64,000 nt of DNA from VXRJ01 sp965246995 (GCA_965246995.1 OZ252008.1:434001-498000); one strand, 5' to 3'; positions 1 through 8,623 are shown, counted from the stretch's first letter. The notes: a model not told the origin generated them from the letters alone. Translations and numbers: made by a program.

Positions 1-1
1 G

Positions 2-508
2 CGCAACCTCGCTGTCGAGCTGTTGCGGAAGCTGCTGACGGGCGAGCTGGCCACGCGGCGGCGAAAGAACGTCGTGCAGGCTCGTTCGTTCGCCGAGATG
101 CTGGAGCAAACGATCCACCGCTACCAGAATCGCGCCGTCGAAGCCGCGCAGGTGATCGAGGAGCTGATCGCCCTTGCTCGCGAATTGCAGGCCGCAAGCG
201 CTCGCGGCGAGGCGCTCGGGCTGTCGGATGACGAGCTTGCCTTCTACGACGCGCTAGGCGTCAACGACAGCGCGGTCCAGGTGCTCGGAGACGAAACGCT
301 GCGCGATATCGCCCGTGAGCTGGTCCAAAAGGTACGCAGCAACGTGACCATCGACTGGACGCTGCGGGAGAACGTTCGCGCCAATCTGCGTCGGCTCGTG
401 AAGCGGGTCCTGCGCAAGCACGGCTACCCGCCGGACAAGCAGGAGTCGGCGACCCGGACGGTTTTGGAGCAGGCTGCAGTTTTATCGGCCGGCTGGGCAG
501 CGTCGTGA
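2..508 (+). CDS. hsdR: Type I restriction enzyme R subunit, C-terminal part (5' end outside window)
   Basis: The reading frame is open from the window edge, so only the last ~168 residues are present. The segment is an all-helical, charged tail with the motif FAEMLEQTIHRYQNRAVEAA and the ending VRKVRSNVTIDW-like block (here LVQKVRSNVTIDWTLRENV), which is characteristic of the C-terminal helical domain of HsdR proteins that contacts the M/S subunits. The nuclease and helicase motors lie upstream and cannot be seen. This is a different protein from the HsdR at 31.9-35.4 kb, whose C-terminus is unrelated, so the region carried at least two type I systems. The TTG at 23 is an internal codon, not a start. 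The downstream neighbour is a transposase scrap, so the right-hand end of this locus has been rearranged. Confidence 0.85.
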   Translation, partial: RNLAVELLRKLLTGELATRRRKNVVQARSFAEMLEQTIHRYQNRAVEAAQVIEELIALARELQAASARGEALGLSDDELAFYDALGVNDSAVQVLGDETLRDIARELVQKVRSNVTIDWTLRENVRANLRRLVKRVLRKHGYPPDKQESATRTVLEQAAVLSAGWAAS

Positions 509-534
509 GAGATAGGTTCCAAAATGCCTAATGC

Positions 535-649
535 GAAGAGCTGGAGTGGCGGTTCAACAACCGAGACAACCCGCATCTCTTCCGCGACACGCTGCGCCGG
601 ATCGTCGCCACCGACACCCTCACGTACAAAGAAACTGACGGCCGCCTAG
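535..649 (+). pseudogene. IS1595-family transposase C-terminal remnant
   Basis: Reading from 535 gives EELEWRFNNRDNPHLFRDTL followed by RRIVATDTLTYKE, the typical last ~40 residues of IS1595-family (DDE, ISXO2-like) transposases. An extra A in the run at 628-633 shifts the frame; without it the protein would end YKELTAA with the TAG at 647-649, exactly where family members stop. Only this tail remains: nothing upstream belongs to the element. It sits between the restriction gene tail and the DUF6680-like gene and marks an old insertion that was mostly deleted. Confidence 0.7.
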
Positions 650-670
650 ACGAAGCAAAAGGATTGCCAG

Positions 671-1378
671 ATGCAAGTTCAACAGACACCGGCGGTTGCA
701 GCCGAAGTCGCCCAGCAGGTGATGTGGCTCGGAATACGCCTTGAAGGATGGCTCATTATCGCCGCGGTGATTCTCGGACCTATCCTTGCGCTGTGGGCAC
801 AACGATGGAGCGAGCGGCGACGTGAAGAGCGAACTCGCAAGCTCTGGCTCTTTCGAGAGTTGATGGCGACTCGCACCATTCGGCTCTCCGGCCGCCACGT
901 AGAGGCGCTCAATCACATCGACCTGGAGTTCGATCCCAAAAAGAAAGCAGATGCGAAGGTTCTCGATGCTTGGAAGATGTATCTCGATACTCTGAGTGAT
1001 ACGCCCAAGGAAGACGCACAAAAAGCTGCTCGGTATGAAAAGCGCGAGGAGCGCTTCGTTGATCTGATATGGGAAATTGCCCAGCACCTCGGCTTCTCAT
1101 TCGACAAAGTAGCAATTAAGCGAGACGCCTATAGCCCAATCGCACACGGCGAACTCGAAGACGATCAGAGGCTTATTCGAAAAGGCATCGTTGAACTCCT
1201 CACCGGAAAACGCGCACTGTCGACACTGAGTTGGCTCATGCCAGGAAGGGATCCGCTTCGGCTCACCGTTGAGCCTCAAGAAAATCCGGTGGGTGTCGTA
1301 GAGTCTCCTCCAGCGCGTGAGCAGCCACTCATCGACGAAGCGAATCAGGATCCGCCGCCGCGAATTCCTAACGATTGA
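671..1378 (+). CDS. Membrane-anchored protein resembling the DUF6680 family
   Basis: A 235-residue protein with one N-terminal membrane segment at about residues 26-43 (LEGWLIIAAVILGPILALWA) followed by a basic stretch and a soluble helical domain. The block TRTIRLSGRHVEALNHIDLE with a following lysine-rich 'KVLDAWKMYLDTL' is what I associate with DUF6680 proteins, small single-pass proteins of unknown function that are often found in accessory islands. The C-terminal ~50 residues are proline-rich and probably disordered. No enzymatic motif is visible. The start at 671 is the first ATG after the transposase remnant. The gene stands alone between mobile debris and the SUMF1-type gene on the other strand. 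Confidence 0.6.
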   Translation: MQVQQTPAVAAEVAQQVMWLGIRLEGWLIIAAVILGPILALWAQRWSERRREERTRKLWLFRELMATRTIRLSGRHVEALNHIDLEFDPKKKADAKVLDAWKMYLDTLSDTPKEDAQKAARYEKREERFVDLIWEIAQHLGFSFDKVAIKRDAYSPIAHGELEDDQRLIRKGIVELLTGKRALSTLSWLMPGRDPLRLTVEPQENPVGVVESPPAREQPLIDEANQDPPPRIPND

Positions 1379-1538
1379 AGGTGTCCACGAGAACGGGGCA
1401 CCCACTGCTGGTTAGTTAGAGTGTATTTCCGCACGAATCTGGTCGGTACCATGACCACGCCCAGGCCCAGCAGCAGTGGCACGCCTGCACGACGGAGCTG
1501 GTGGAGGCGGTGGGCGGCCAGGGTCCAGTGAGCAGGCC

Positions 1539-2444
1539 TCACGGCAGCGTGCGGGCGACGCGAAAACCGACGATCCTGTTGTGAAGCGAGGGCGGGTCTC
1601 CATTGCGGTTGGCCGAGCGAACCCCCCCCGGAGAGTTGCTCCAATTGCCGCCGCGGAGCACGCGCCGGGGACAATCGGCCATCGTCCAGGCGCGACCGTC
1701 CGTCGGGGCGCCCTCGTAGGACTTGTTGTAGCAGTCCTCGACCCATTCCGAGAGGTTGCCAAGCATGTCGTGCAGGCCGAAGGCATTCGGCTTGAACGCG
1801 CCCACTGGCGCCGTGCGCGCCTGGCCATCGTCGCACGCGTGGAGCCCCCACTCGTCCTTCCACCCTTCCGGTTTCTGTCTCTCGAGTGCGGCGTCCGCGC
1901 CATTCTCGAACTCGCACGCACGATCGGCCATCGCGCCCCAGAAACGCGCCGCCTGGGAACCCGCCCGCGCCGCGTACTCCCACTCCGCCTCGCTCAAGAG
2001 CCGGTACGGCTTGCCGGTCTTCTTCGACAACCACTCCGTGTAGCCGATCGCCTGCTCGTAGCTCACGCGGATCACAGGCCGCCGGCCGCGTCCCCAGCCG
2101 TCGTCCGCCGCTCTGGCGCAGCCGCCCCCGGCCACGCACGCGTCCCACTCGTCGGACGTGACCTCGTACTTGCCGGCGGCGAGCGGCCTGGCGATCGTGA
2201 CCGTGTGCTGCGGACCCTCGTCGTCGTCCCGGTCGGGCTCTCCCGGCGGCGAGCCCATTAGGAACTGCCCGGCCGGAACCACCACCAGCTCGGGGCATTC
2301 GGCGCAGTCCTTGATGACGCTACCGGCCGCGGGAAACCCGGCGGAGGCGCCCGCGCTGGGCGTTCGCTGCGCCGAGGCCATGTCGGTTGCGCACAGACCG
2401 AAGACGATCCCAAGCTGCAAGCACCGGCTCAAACCGCTGGACAT
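1539..2444 (-). CDS. Secreted formylglycine-generating-enzyme (SUMF1) family protein lacking the catalytic cysteines
   Basis: The start at 2444 is chosen because a GGAGG (2451-2455 on the complement) lies 6 nt upstream and it gives a signal peptide (about residues 1-25, ending near MASAQ). The mature part is a complete SUMF1/FGE-sulfatase fold: VPAGQFLMGSPPGEPDRDDD, HTVTIARPLAAGKYEVT, the YRLLSEAEWEYAARAG block, NAFGLHDMLGNLSEWVEDC and the closing RVLRGGNWS...RSANR...GFRVAR. In true formylglycine-generating enzymes the RGGSW block is followed by two active-site cysteines; here that stretch reads SNSPGGVRSANRNG with none, so sulfatase activation is unlikely and a non-oxidase role (as in many bacterial SUMF1 proteins) is inferred. 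The IS630 element starting at 2591 lies 147 bp upstream and may have replaced part of its promoter. Confidence 0.85.
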   Translation of the reverse strand: MSSGLSRCLQLGIVFGLCATDMASAQRTPSAGASAGFPAAGSVIKDCAECPELVVVPAGQFLMGSPPGEPDRDDDEGPQHTVTIARPLAAGKYEVTSDEWDACVAGGGCARAADDGWGRGRRPVIRVSYEQAIGYTEWLSKKTGKPYRLLSEAEWEYAARAGSQAARFWGAMADRACEFENGADAALERQKPEGWKDEWGLHACDDGQARTAPVGAFKPNAFGLHDMLGNLSEWVEDCYNKSYEGAPTDGRAWTMADCPRRVLRGGNWSNSPGGVRSANRNGDPPSLHNRIVGFRVARTLP

Positions 2445-2653
2445 CGAGGTCCTCCACTGGACTGCCCACGGCGGCCAGAGTTCGAATGGTCCGCCGCGCC
2501 TGACTTTCGACGGATGCCGGCGGAGTCCCTTACGTCGCTTCACCGTACTTAAGAGTCTGGACCGTGACGCGCTCCGCACGTTCTTCACTAGTGCTGTGCC
2601 ATCAATAAACATTAGGACTATTGGGGAGCTCGTCTCGAACCGAGAGAGTTTCC

Positions 2654-3100
2654 ATGCCGCAAAAGAGGTACATCGTTCGACTCACAGCCCAGGAACGCGA
2701 GGTCTGTCAACAGACGGTCCGCAAGCTCAACGGGAGCAGCGAGAAAGTGCGCCGCGCGCAGATTCTCTTGAAGGCCGATGCGGACGGGCCGGCGTGGACC
2801 GACCAGCGGGTCGCCGAGGCCTTTTCGTGCCGCACCAAGACCGTCGAGAACATTCGCCAACGCTGCGTGCAGGACGGGTTCGAGCGGGCGCTGGAACGAA
2901 AGCGGCGGGCGTCGCCCCCGGTTCCCAAACTGCTCGACGGCGAACAGGAGGCGCAGGTCATCGCCCTGCGTCTGGGGCCACCCCCGAAGGGCTACGCGAA
3001 CTGGTCGTTGCGCCTGCTGGCGCGCCGGGTCGTCGAGTTGGGGGTCGTCGAGTCGATCAGCCACGAAACCATCCGGCGGACGCTGAAAAAAACGGCATGA
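2654..3100 (+). CDS. IS630-family transposase OrfA (copy A)
   Basis: This is the N-terminal half of an IS630-type transposase, beginning MPQKRYIVRLTAQEREVCQQ and ending RRTLKKTA. It contains the helix-turn-helix DNA-binding region (WTDQRVAEAFSCRTKTVENI) and the second HTH near YANWSLRLLARRVVE. A run of seven A residues at 3086-3092 just before the stop is the expected -1 slippage site that would join it to OrfB (the DDE catalytic half). In this copy OrfB is cut by IS256 right after the slip site, so only OrfA product can be made and the element cannot move by itself unless served by the other copies. Confidence 0.85.
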   Translation: MPQKRYIVRLTAQEREVCQQTVRKLNGSSEKVRRAQILLKADADGPAWTDQRVAEAFSCRTKTVENIRQRCVQDGFERALERKRRASPPVPKLLDGEQEAQVIALRLGPPPKGYANWSLRLLARRVVELGVVESISHETIRRTLKKTA

Positions 3101-3112
3101 CGCAGCGGAAAA

Positions 3113-4555
3113 GGGATTGTCCCGCCCGCTGTTGATCTTCGCGAGCGGCGGCTTGTGCTGTGATTCTATGCGACCCGCTCGGTGGCCGCCTCCTCCTTGG
3201 CTTCGAGAACGGCGAGGGCTGAGACCAACTTGGTGATGTCGCGCCAACCGTGCACGCGGCGGAACGTCTTCTCGGCTTCGACGATCGCTGCGCTCACCCA
3301 ACGTACAACCATCGTGCCGTTACGCCAGCGCTTCACGTTGCGCGAGTAGGTGGTAATGCTGCCATTGAAGTTCTCGATGGCGTTCGTGGTGCGCAATTTC
3401 GTGTATAACGCCCCGGCAATGCCGAAGCGTTGCAGCGTGAGGGTGTCGGCGAGGCCCTCGCGCACCGAGGCTGCGGCCCCCGGATGGTCGGTCTCGAGGG
3501 AAGCGGCCAGCCGCTCCAGTTGTCGTTGCGCCAGGGCGGCATCACCGGCCGCCCACGCGTCCCGCAGCACCGCGGTCACATTCGCGTGCAGATGCTCCGG
3601 GAGATGGCCCAGAATGTTGCGCCGTTTGTGGAGCTGACAGCGCTGGATGGCCGCGAGCGGGCCGCACACCGCGCGGATGGCCGAGGCGAGCGCCTTCGCA
3701 CCGTCGATCACAAAGAGGCGCGCCCGGTCCGGGTCCAGGCCGCGATCGACGAGGTCACGCAGGAGCGCTTTGGCCACGCGGCTATGTTCGGTGTGGCCCT
3801 CCCGGAGGCCCAGAATCTGCTTCTTCCCCTCCGTATCAACGCCCAGCGCGATCACGACCGTGTGGTCACCCAGCACGATCCCGTCGATCAGCACGATCGG
3901 GAACTGGCGGTCCCCGAGCGGCGTGGTGAGCCAGCGAGTCAGTTGCGTCGTCGTCAGGGCGACATAGCGGCGCGAGACCGCGCTCTTCGATGTCGCCCGC
4001 TCCGTGACCTCCTCCGGCAGGGGCTCCAGGCTCCGTGCGTACTTCCGGGTGGAGATCCCACAGGCCACCGCGTTCACGGTCTGCGCATCCAGCGGGTCGC
4101 GCTGTGAGGCGAACGCGAAGCTGGGCAACTCGACCTCCTCCCCGGTCTGACTGCGGACGCGGGGGCGCGTCATCCGAATCCGCCGCCCCCCCAACGTCAC
4201 CTCGCTCGACGTCGTGCCCGCGCGACCCGCCCGGCGCTCGGGGTCACGTTTCCAGCGCGGTCCGCACAACTCGGTGCGGTCCTGCTCCATCATCGCGTCC
4301 AGGACCTGCTGGCCCGCGCGGATGCACAACTCGAAATACGAACGTTCAATGCCGGCGAACGCGCCCAGCACCGGCAGCGGGATCTGCACCGTCGCGGCCG
4401 GCGGCCGCTCTACGGGTTGGAGACGCGGGGACTTCCTGGCATGCTTCGTCATGGCGGTGGCTCCTTCTTGGTTTAGGCACCCCCTCCGTATCACACGGAG
4501 GGTGAAGAAGCCGCCGCTCTTACATCAGAAGATCAACAGGTCTTGGGACAATCCC
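3113..4555 (-). mobile_element. Complete IS256-family insertion sequence with 8-bp target duplication
   Basis: The terminal inverted repeats begin GGGATTGTCCC at both ends, with a second shared block CTGTTGATCTTC a few bases further in. The target site GCGGAAAA is duplicated at 3105-3112 and 4556-4563, the 8-bp length typical of the family. The insertion point is within the start of IS630 OrfB: the uninterrupted sequence GCAGCGGAAAATC is present in copies B and C. This dates the IS256 insertion after the IS630 insertion. Confidence 0.93.
3166..4452 (-). CDS. IS256-family (Mutator-type) transposase
   Basis: A full-length DDE transposase of about 428 residues from the ATG at 4452, which has an AAGGAG ribosome site 8 nt upstream. 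Family hallmarks are visible: the first catalytic region PIVLIDGIVLGDHTVVIALG, the second FVIDGAKALASAI, the CQLHKRRNI block, and the third acidic residue in TTNAIENFNGSITTYSRNVK. An upstream in-frame ATG (4494) exists but would start inside the terminal repeat region. No frameshift is present, so the element looks competent. Confidence 0.93.
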   Translation of the reverse strand: MTKHARKSPRLQPVERPPAATVQIPLPVLGAFAGIERSYFELCIRAGQQVLDAMMEQDRTELCGPRWKRDPERRAGRAGTTSSEVTLGGRRIRMTRPRVRSQTGEEVELPSFAFASQRDPLDAQTVNAVACGISTRKYARSLEPLPEEVTERATSKSAVSRRYVALTTTQLTRWLTTPLGDRQFPIVLIDGIVLGDHTVVIALGVDTEGKKQILGLREGHTEHSRVAKALLRDLVDRGLDPDRARLFVIDGAKALASAIRAVCGPLAAIQRCQLHKRRNILGHLPEHLHANVTAVLRDAWAAGDAALAQRQLERLAASLETDHPGAAASVREGLADTLTLQRFGIAGALYTKLRTTNAIENFNGSITTYSRNVKRWRNGTMVVRWVSAAIVEAEKTFRRVHGWRDITKLVSALAVLEAKEEAATERVA

Positions 4556-5243
4556 GCGGAAAATCCAGTACTGGGTGATCCCGCCACAGGCCGATGCCGA
4601 GTTCGTGGCGAACATGGAACAGGTCCTGGACCTGTATCAGAAACCCTACGATCCGGATTGTCCCGTCGTGTGCATGGACGAGCAGCCGGTGCAGTTGGTC
4701 AAGGAAACCCGCGCGCCGATGGCGGCCACGAAGAACCGTCCGCGGCGTGTCGACTACGAGTACGAACGGGCCGGCACGGCCTCGGTCTTCCTGTTCAGCG
4801 AACCGCTGGCGGGTTGGCGGCAGGCGACGGCCCGGGCCCGGCGTACGAAGGCGGACTGGGCGGTGGAGGTCGCCGGCCTGTTGGAAGGACGCTACGCCGA
4901 CTGTGAGAAGATCGCCTTGGTGTGCGACAACCTCAACACGCACACGAAGGGCGCCTTCTACGCAGTGTTCGAGCCGACCCGGGCGCGGCAATTGGTTCGA
5001 CGCATCGACTTCTACTACACGCCGAAACACGGGAGCTGGCTGAACATCGCGGAGAACGAACTCAGTTCCCTGACGCGCCAATGCGTGCGCGGGCGCCGCA
5101 TCGGCGACCTCGGCACGCTGCACGACGAGGTGTCGGCGTGGTCCACCGACGTCAACCGCACGCAACGCGGTGTCGACTGGCAGATGAAGGTCGACGATGC
5201 GCGCTGCAAACTCAAGTCCGTATATCCGAATATTATAAGGTGA
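4556..5243 (+). pseudogene. IS630-family transposase OrfB (copy A), separated from its 5' end by IS256
   Basis: This holds the DDE catalytic half of copy A: VVCMDEQPVQLVKETRAPMA around the first aspartate, LVCDNLNTHTKGAFYAVFEP around the second, and PKHGSWLNIAENELSSLTRQ with the final glutamate. Its first codons lie left of the IS256 at 3085-3112, so no continuous product from the slippage site is possible. Residues otherwise match copies B and C closely. Confidence 0.85.
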
Positions 5244-5411
5244 CGGACCACTAGGTTTGCAAACCTGTTACTCTCGGCGCTGGTTCCAGGCGCGCACGTT
5301 TTCATCGCCACCAATCCACTCGTCTCGTTTCGAGCCGTGGGGCATCTTTCGGAAGCCGTGTGAGGGCCGTTGAACTGGTTTCCTCTCTCAGGGCAGCCGG
5401 TCGCTTGGCCA

Positions 5412-5639
5412 CTAGAACTGCATACAACCGTCACGGTTGTCTTGGTACGCAGGCAACCGCAGGCCCTCATCACGTTCTTCTGCTTCAGTGTACGTCAGGT
5501 CGCCGTTCCCGCTCGCATCCCAGGATGCGAAGTCGTCGCGCGATTGCGCTGAGGCTGGCGGTGCGGGTAGCAGTATCAGCACGCCGAGCAGCGGCTGGGA
5601 GCCGTCCGCCTTTGAGACGCGGGCGTATCCGATCAGCAT
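5412..5639 (-). pseudogene. Serine-recombinase N-terminus fused to an Excalibur-like secreted protein fragment
   Basis: Reading from the ATG at 5639, the first 15 residues MLIGYARVSKADGSQ are the universal start of Tn3-type serine resolvases. The frame then changes abruptly into PLLGVLILLPAPPASAQ, a signal-peptide-like stretch, and DFASWDASGNGDLTYTEAEE...LRLPAYQDNRDGCMQF, which resembles the region before calcium-binding Excalibur domains. The catalytic serine context of the resolvase is not present beyond the start. This looks like a deletion fusion of two unrelated genes. A near-perfect dyad directly upstream (5643-5662) would suit a resolvase operator. Confidence 0.6.
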
Positions 5640-5642
5640 GTA

Positions 5643-5662
5643 TCGCAAACGGTCGTTTGCGA
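5643..5662. promoter_or_regulatory. Dyad TCGCAAACG-GT-CGTTTGCGA, possible res/operator half-site
   Basis: Nine-base perfect inverted arms with a 2-nt centre lie immediately upstream of the resolvase-like start codon. A degenerate relative (CGTTTGCGATAC with the opposite arm decayed) occurs at about 8338-8358, so the motif belonged to a dispersed element. Resolvase genes are normally repressed through such res sites. Confidence 0.4.
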
Positions 5663-5942
5663 CAGGCGGGCGAGGGTGCCGTCCGGCGCGCGTGCTCGGC
5701 CAGACGAAACGGACCCCCCGGCGGTATTCTTCCGTTGTGCGTCTGCACCGTCCTGCCACGCGGTCCACCACTTTGTTCGCAATAACTGACTGCGTATAAA
5801 GGACTTACAGATTAGCTCGGAACCTGAGTATACACATTGCTCTACAATCTCTCAGGTGCGGTGTCCCCGCTCGGGAAGGCCCTGCCCGACCCGACCGACG
5901 GCGGCTCGACGACGGTCGTCCCCTCCCCCAGTTCCCGTCGCG

Positions 5943-6760
5943 TCAGCCGCGCCGCGTGACGGCCCCCGGCCGTCCTGTCATGTGTTTGCGGATAGTGCTC
6001 ACGTGGCAGCCGGCCGCCACCGCCTGCTTCGCAATCTGCCGGGCGTACCACACGTCGGACATCCGCGGGCGCCGCTGCTTGAGCGCGCGGTAGGCCGTTT
6101 GCCAGCGCGCGTACCGCGCCTGCGAATCGAGCGTGCGGGCCTCGCGCCGCGTCGTGCTCGGCGTGTAGCGCGGTCGGCGGTCGTCGCCGCATCGACGAGG
6201 TGGCGAATGGCGGCGGTGTCCAGAACGTAGGCGCCGTGCTCGAAGTCGATCAGGTCCGCCAGGGCCACGGCCGTGTCCGCGACGACCAGCGTCACGTCCC
6301 CGTGCGTGTGCAGGCCCAGCATCTGGTGCCGCGTGTCGCCGGCGGCGAGCCCGAGGGGCCGAGTTCCAGACTCGTCGGTCCGGTGCCGGCTCCGGCGCAG
6401 GCCCACCTGCTCGACGACAAACCGGGCGAGCGCCTCGGCGTCGCATTTCCACTGGTCCACGTGTGCCCTGGTGAGCGCGACCCGGTTGATGTCGCTCCGT
6501 TTGTCGCAAACGATGAATCGCGCCGCCGCGCGCGGCGGCCCCGCGGGGATCGTCTGCACCGGCATGACGCAGTCGGCTTCGCAACCGGGACAGACCACGG
6601 TCCTGGCAGGCCGCGCCCGAACCAGGAGCCGGTGCGCCTTGAGGGCCGAGACGGCCTCGGCCGGCCACTGGCGTACGTCGGTCTCGTTCACTCGCACGGC
6701 CGCGCCGTCTCGCGCCCCGACCCGCGCCACGAGGTCGAGCAGGGCCGCCCGCGGCGTCAT
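5943..6760 (-). pseudogene. Unknown gene with a CxxC-type motif and C-terminal helical domain, frameshifted
   Basis: From the ATG at 6760 the product starts MTPRAALLDLVARVGARDGA and reads about 190 residues in one frame, with a possible zinc-binding cluster VVCPGCEADC and a later FIVCDKR. Around 6190 similarity moves to another frame, where SQARYARWQTAYRALKQRRP and DVWYARQIAKQAV...STIRKHM form a helical, HTH-like ending with the stop at 5943. One small indel would restore a ~270-residue protein. The start overlaps the stop of the upstream gene (ATGA at 6757-6760), so the two were co-translated. I do not recognise a named family; the C-terminal type is one I associate with plasmid or integrative-element genes. 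Confidence 0.5.
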
Positions 6761-7848
6761 CCCGCCGGGGCCACCGCCTCGGCGGGGGCCTGTGGCTCGA
6801 TCCCGGAGGCGTGCAGCATGGCGCGCAGGGTGAGGCCGAGGTCGTCGTAGGGCAGGGAGCACGCGTTGGGACGGGTGAGGCGAATCGTCACCCGCTGTGG
6901 CGGCTGGCTGATGTCCGTGATCACCGACGCCGTCAGCTCGACCTGGGTGACGCGGTAGAGGTGGAGGGGCACCGCCGAACCCAGCCGCGCAAGCAGGTCG
7001 TAGACCGCCGTCGGGTGGCCGACCGTATCGGCTTCAAGCGTGAGGCGGTCCCCCGTTGTGACCCGCGATGCGAGGCGCAGCGCCGTCACCGCGACGTCCT
7101 GAATGCCGCTGCCGCTGTCATAGACGAACTCGAACCCGGGCTCCCGTAACGCATGCAGGTCGTAGACCCGGTCGTCGGTCGGATCGGGGGGGAGCACGGG
7201 CTGCTTGAGGATGGTGGCCGCGAACAGGCCCTGCAACGGTTCGACGGCGGTGCGCGCGCCGCGGATGTTCACGTCGAGCGTGCCGTCCCGTTGCGAATAG
7301 ACGTAGATGACCTCGAAGGCCGGGTGGTGCGGCCGCTGCCCGAACTGGCCGTCCACCCATTCGACACGCTGCTGCGCGTAGTCTTCGGGGTCGGCGAAGA
7401 AATAGTCCAGCCTGCCCCGGCGGACCGGTTCCACGACGCAGTGCGTGCCCCGGCCCTCGGTGCGGCGGAAGTACGTGCTGAGGCCAGCGGCGAGTGCCTG
7501 GAGACTCGCCTCGTCCACCGCTGCGGGCACGTGCGGCAGATGGGTGCGCTTGCGCCAGGCGGGCAACGCCTCCGCGTGAAAGAAGCGCGCGGCGCGCCGC
7601 CAGCAGGCGGGATGGTCGAGGAACGTCGTCATCGCGCGCGCGCCATGATGCGCCAGCGCGGCGAGCTGCCCGACGAAGGCCGCGTGGGCCGCCGGGTCGA
7701 TCGCGAAGTACCACGCCGCGTCGTCGACGCGCTCGCCAGGGCCGGGGCGGACTCCCGACTGTCCCTCACCTGGTTCGCCAGGGAGCAGTCGTGTGGAAGA
7801 CTCCGTCGACGGGGTCGGCTGGTCGTTGCCGGTCGCCTGGGCGACCAT
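6757..7848 (-). CDS. Unknown protein, first gene of a two-gene unit, probably 5'-truncated
   Basis: A 363-residue frame without signal peptide or membrane segment. The part from about residue 45 (DDAAWYFAIDPAAHAAFVGQ) onward is compositionally a normal globular protein, with a coherent alternation of helices and strands and a conserved-looking ending TIRLTRPNACSLPYDDLGLT. The first ~40 residues are low-quality (proline, serine, glycine rich) and abut an IS3 fragment at 7855, so the true start was probably lost. Translation is coupled to the following frameshifted gene by ATGA overlap. No family is recognised. Confidence 0.55.
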   Translation of the reverse strand: MVAQATGNDQPTPSTESSTRLLPGEPGEGQSGVRPGPGERVDDAAWYFAIDPAAHAAFVGQLAALAHHGARAMTTFLDHPACWRRAARFFHAEALPAWRKRTHLPHVPAAVDEASLQALAAGLSTYFRRTEGRGTHCVVEPVRRGRLDYFFADPEDYAQQRVEWVDGQFGQRPHHPAFEVIYVYSQRDGTLDVNIRGARTAVEPLQGLFAATILKQPVLPPDPTDDRVYDLHALREPGFEFVYDSGSGIQDVAVTALRLASRVTTGDRLTLEADTVGHPTAVYDLLARLGSAVPLHLYRVTQVELTASVITDISQPPQRVTIRLTRPNACSLPYDDLGLTLRAMLHASGIEPQAPAEAVAPAG

Positions 7849-7854
7849 GTCTTC

Positions 7855-8121
7855 GTGACAACGTCAATCCCGGCGCCACGCGTGGTCCGCGTGCTCGACC
7901 AACTGGTGGCCCTCTACGGGCGTCCCCAGGCACTCCGGCTGGACAACGGGCCGGAGGCGACGGCCCAGGTGTTTGTCGACTGGTGTGACCGGCACGGGAT
8001 TGCCCGGCTTTACATCCAGCCGGGCAATCCTGTGCAGAACGCCTTCATCGAACGGTTCAACCAGACCTATCGCGAGGAGGTCCTCGACGCCTATCTGTTC
8101 GTGTCCACGCCGACCCGCTAG
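7855..8121 (+). pseudogene. IS3-family OrfB (integrase core) C-terminal fragment
   Basis: The frame reads VVRVLDQLVALYGRPQALRL, then DNGPEATAQVFVDWC and PGNPVQNAFIERFNQTYREE, the standard third quarter of IS3-family OrfB: the second catalytic aspartate (DNGPE) and the final glutamate (IERFN). The protein stops at 8121 about where the family normally continues into 'LTEARxxIExWRxxYN', so both ends are missing. It is a scrap, not an active element. Confidence 0.8.
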
Positions 8122-8218
8122 CGGCGTCTTCTCAAACGGGTCGGACGTACGCGTTGCCGGATCAGTCGATCCGCCGGCATCCGCGATGGGTGCTCGATCG
8201 AGCGCGGAGAAGCTGACG

Positions 8219-8287
8219 CTACCTCCCGCAGCAACGTTTGAACTTCAGGCCGCTGCCGCAGACGCAGGGCCTATTTCGGCCCGGCCG
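8219..8287 (-). pseudogene. SEC-C zinc motif, C-terminal remnant
   Basis: The last ~20 codons before the stop at 8219 encode PGRNRPCVCGSGLKFKRCCG, a textbook SEC-C metal-binding motif (C-x-C...CC) that normally ends SecA or small SEC-C proteins. Upstream the frame runs into unrelated methyltransferase debris read from the other strand, so only the motif survives. Confidence 0.6.
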
Positions 8288-8386
8288 GAGGCCTCGTGCC
8301 CAAGGTTGGCCCCGGCAAGCCGCCACGCCCGTATGTCCAAAACGAGCGTTTGCGATACGGTTCCCGGCTATCCGAAGCGGCCGGTT

Positions 8387-8570
8387 CCCCGCGACGAGGA
8401 CGCGGCGAAGGCGCTCAAGAAGCGCACGCTGACGAACCTCTACAACGTCCGGCCGCCAATGGCTCGCCGATGCGCACGAGGCTCTTGACGCGGCTGTGGC
8501 TGCCGCGTACGGTTGGTCGGCGGACATCTCCGACGACGAGGTCCTCCGCGAGTTGCTGGCGCTGACGCAT
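8387..8570 (+). pseudogene. C-terminal remnant of a class I DNA methyltransferase, frameshifted
   Basis: Read from 8390 the frame gives RDEDAAKALKKRTLTNLYNV RPP and, after removing one A near 8457, WLADAHEALDAAVAAAYGW followed by SADISDDEVLRELLAL. This is the typical extreme C-terminus of large DNA methyltransferases of the type IIL/YeeA-like class ('RTLTNLYNxRPxWL...LDxAVxxAYGW'). No catalytic part is present. It is further evidence that more than one restriction-modification locus has passed through this region. Confidence 0.6.
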
Positions 8571-8623
8571 GGCCTTGTACGGCGATTTCTCCGGGTCTGG
8601 AGCTGTGACGGATGACCTGACCC

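Larger units (their letters stand above)
2591..5251 (+). mobile_element. IS630-family element, copy A, interrupted by an IS256-family insertion
   Basis: The ends are fixed by comparison with two other copies in the window (16246-17455 and 56987-58196): each element starts and ends inside CTAG, with the duplicated TA at 2589-2590 and 5252-5253. Without the 1443-bp insertion and its 8-bp duplication it is 1210 bp, the same length as the other copies. It is somewhat diverged from copies B and C (several amino-acid changes in OrfA), which are almost identical to each other. Confidence 0.85.
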
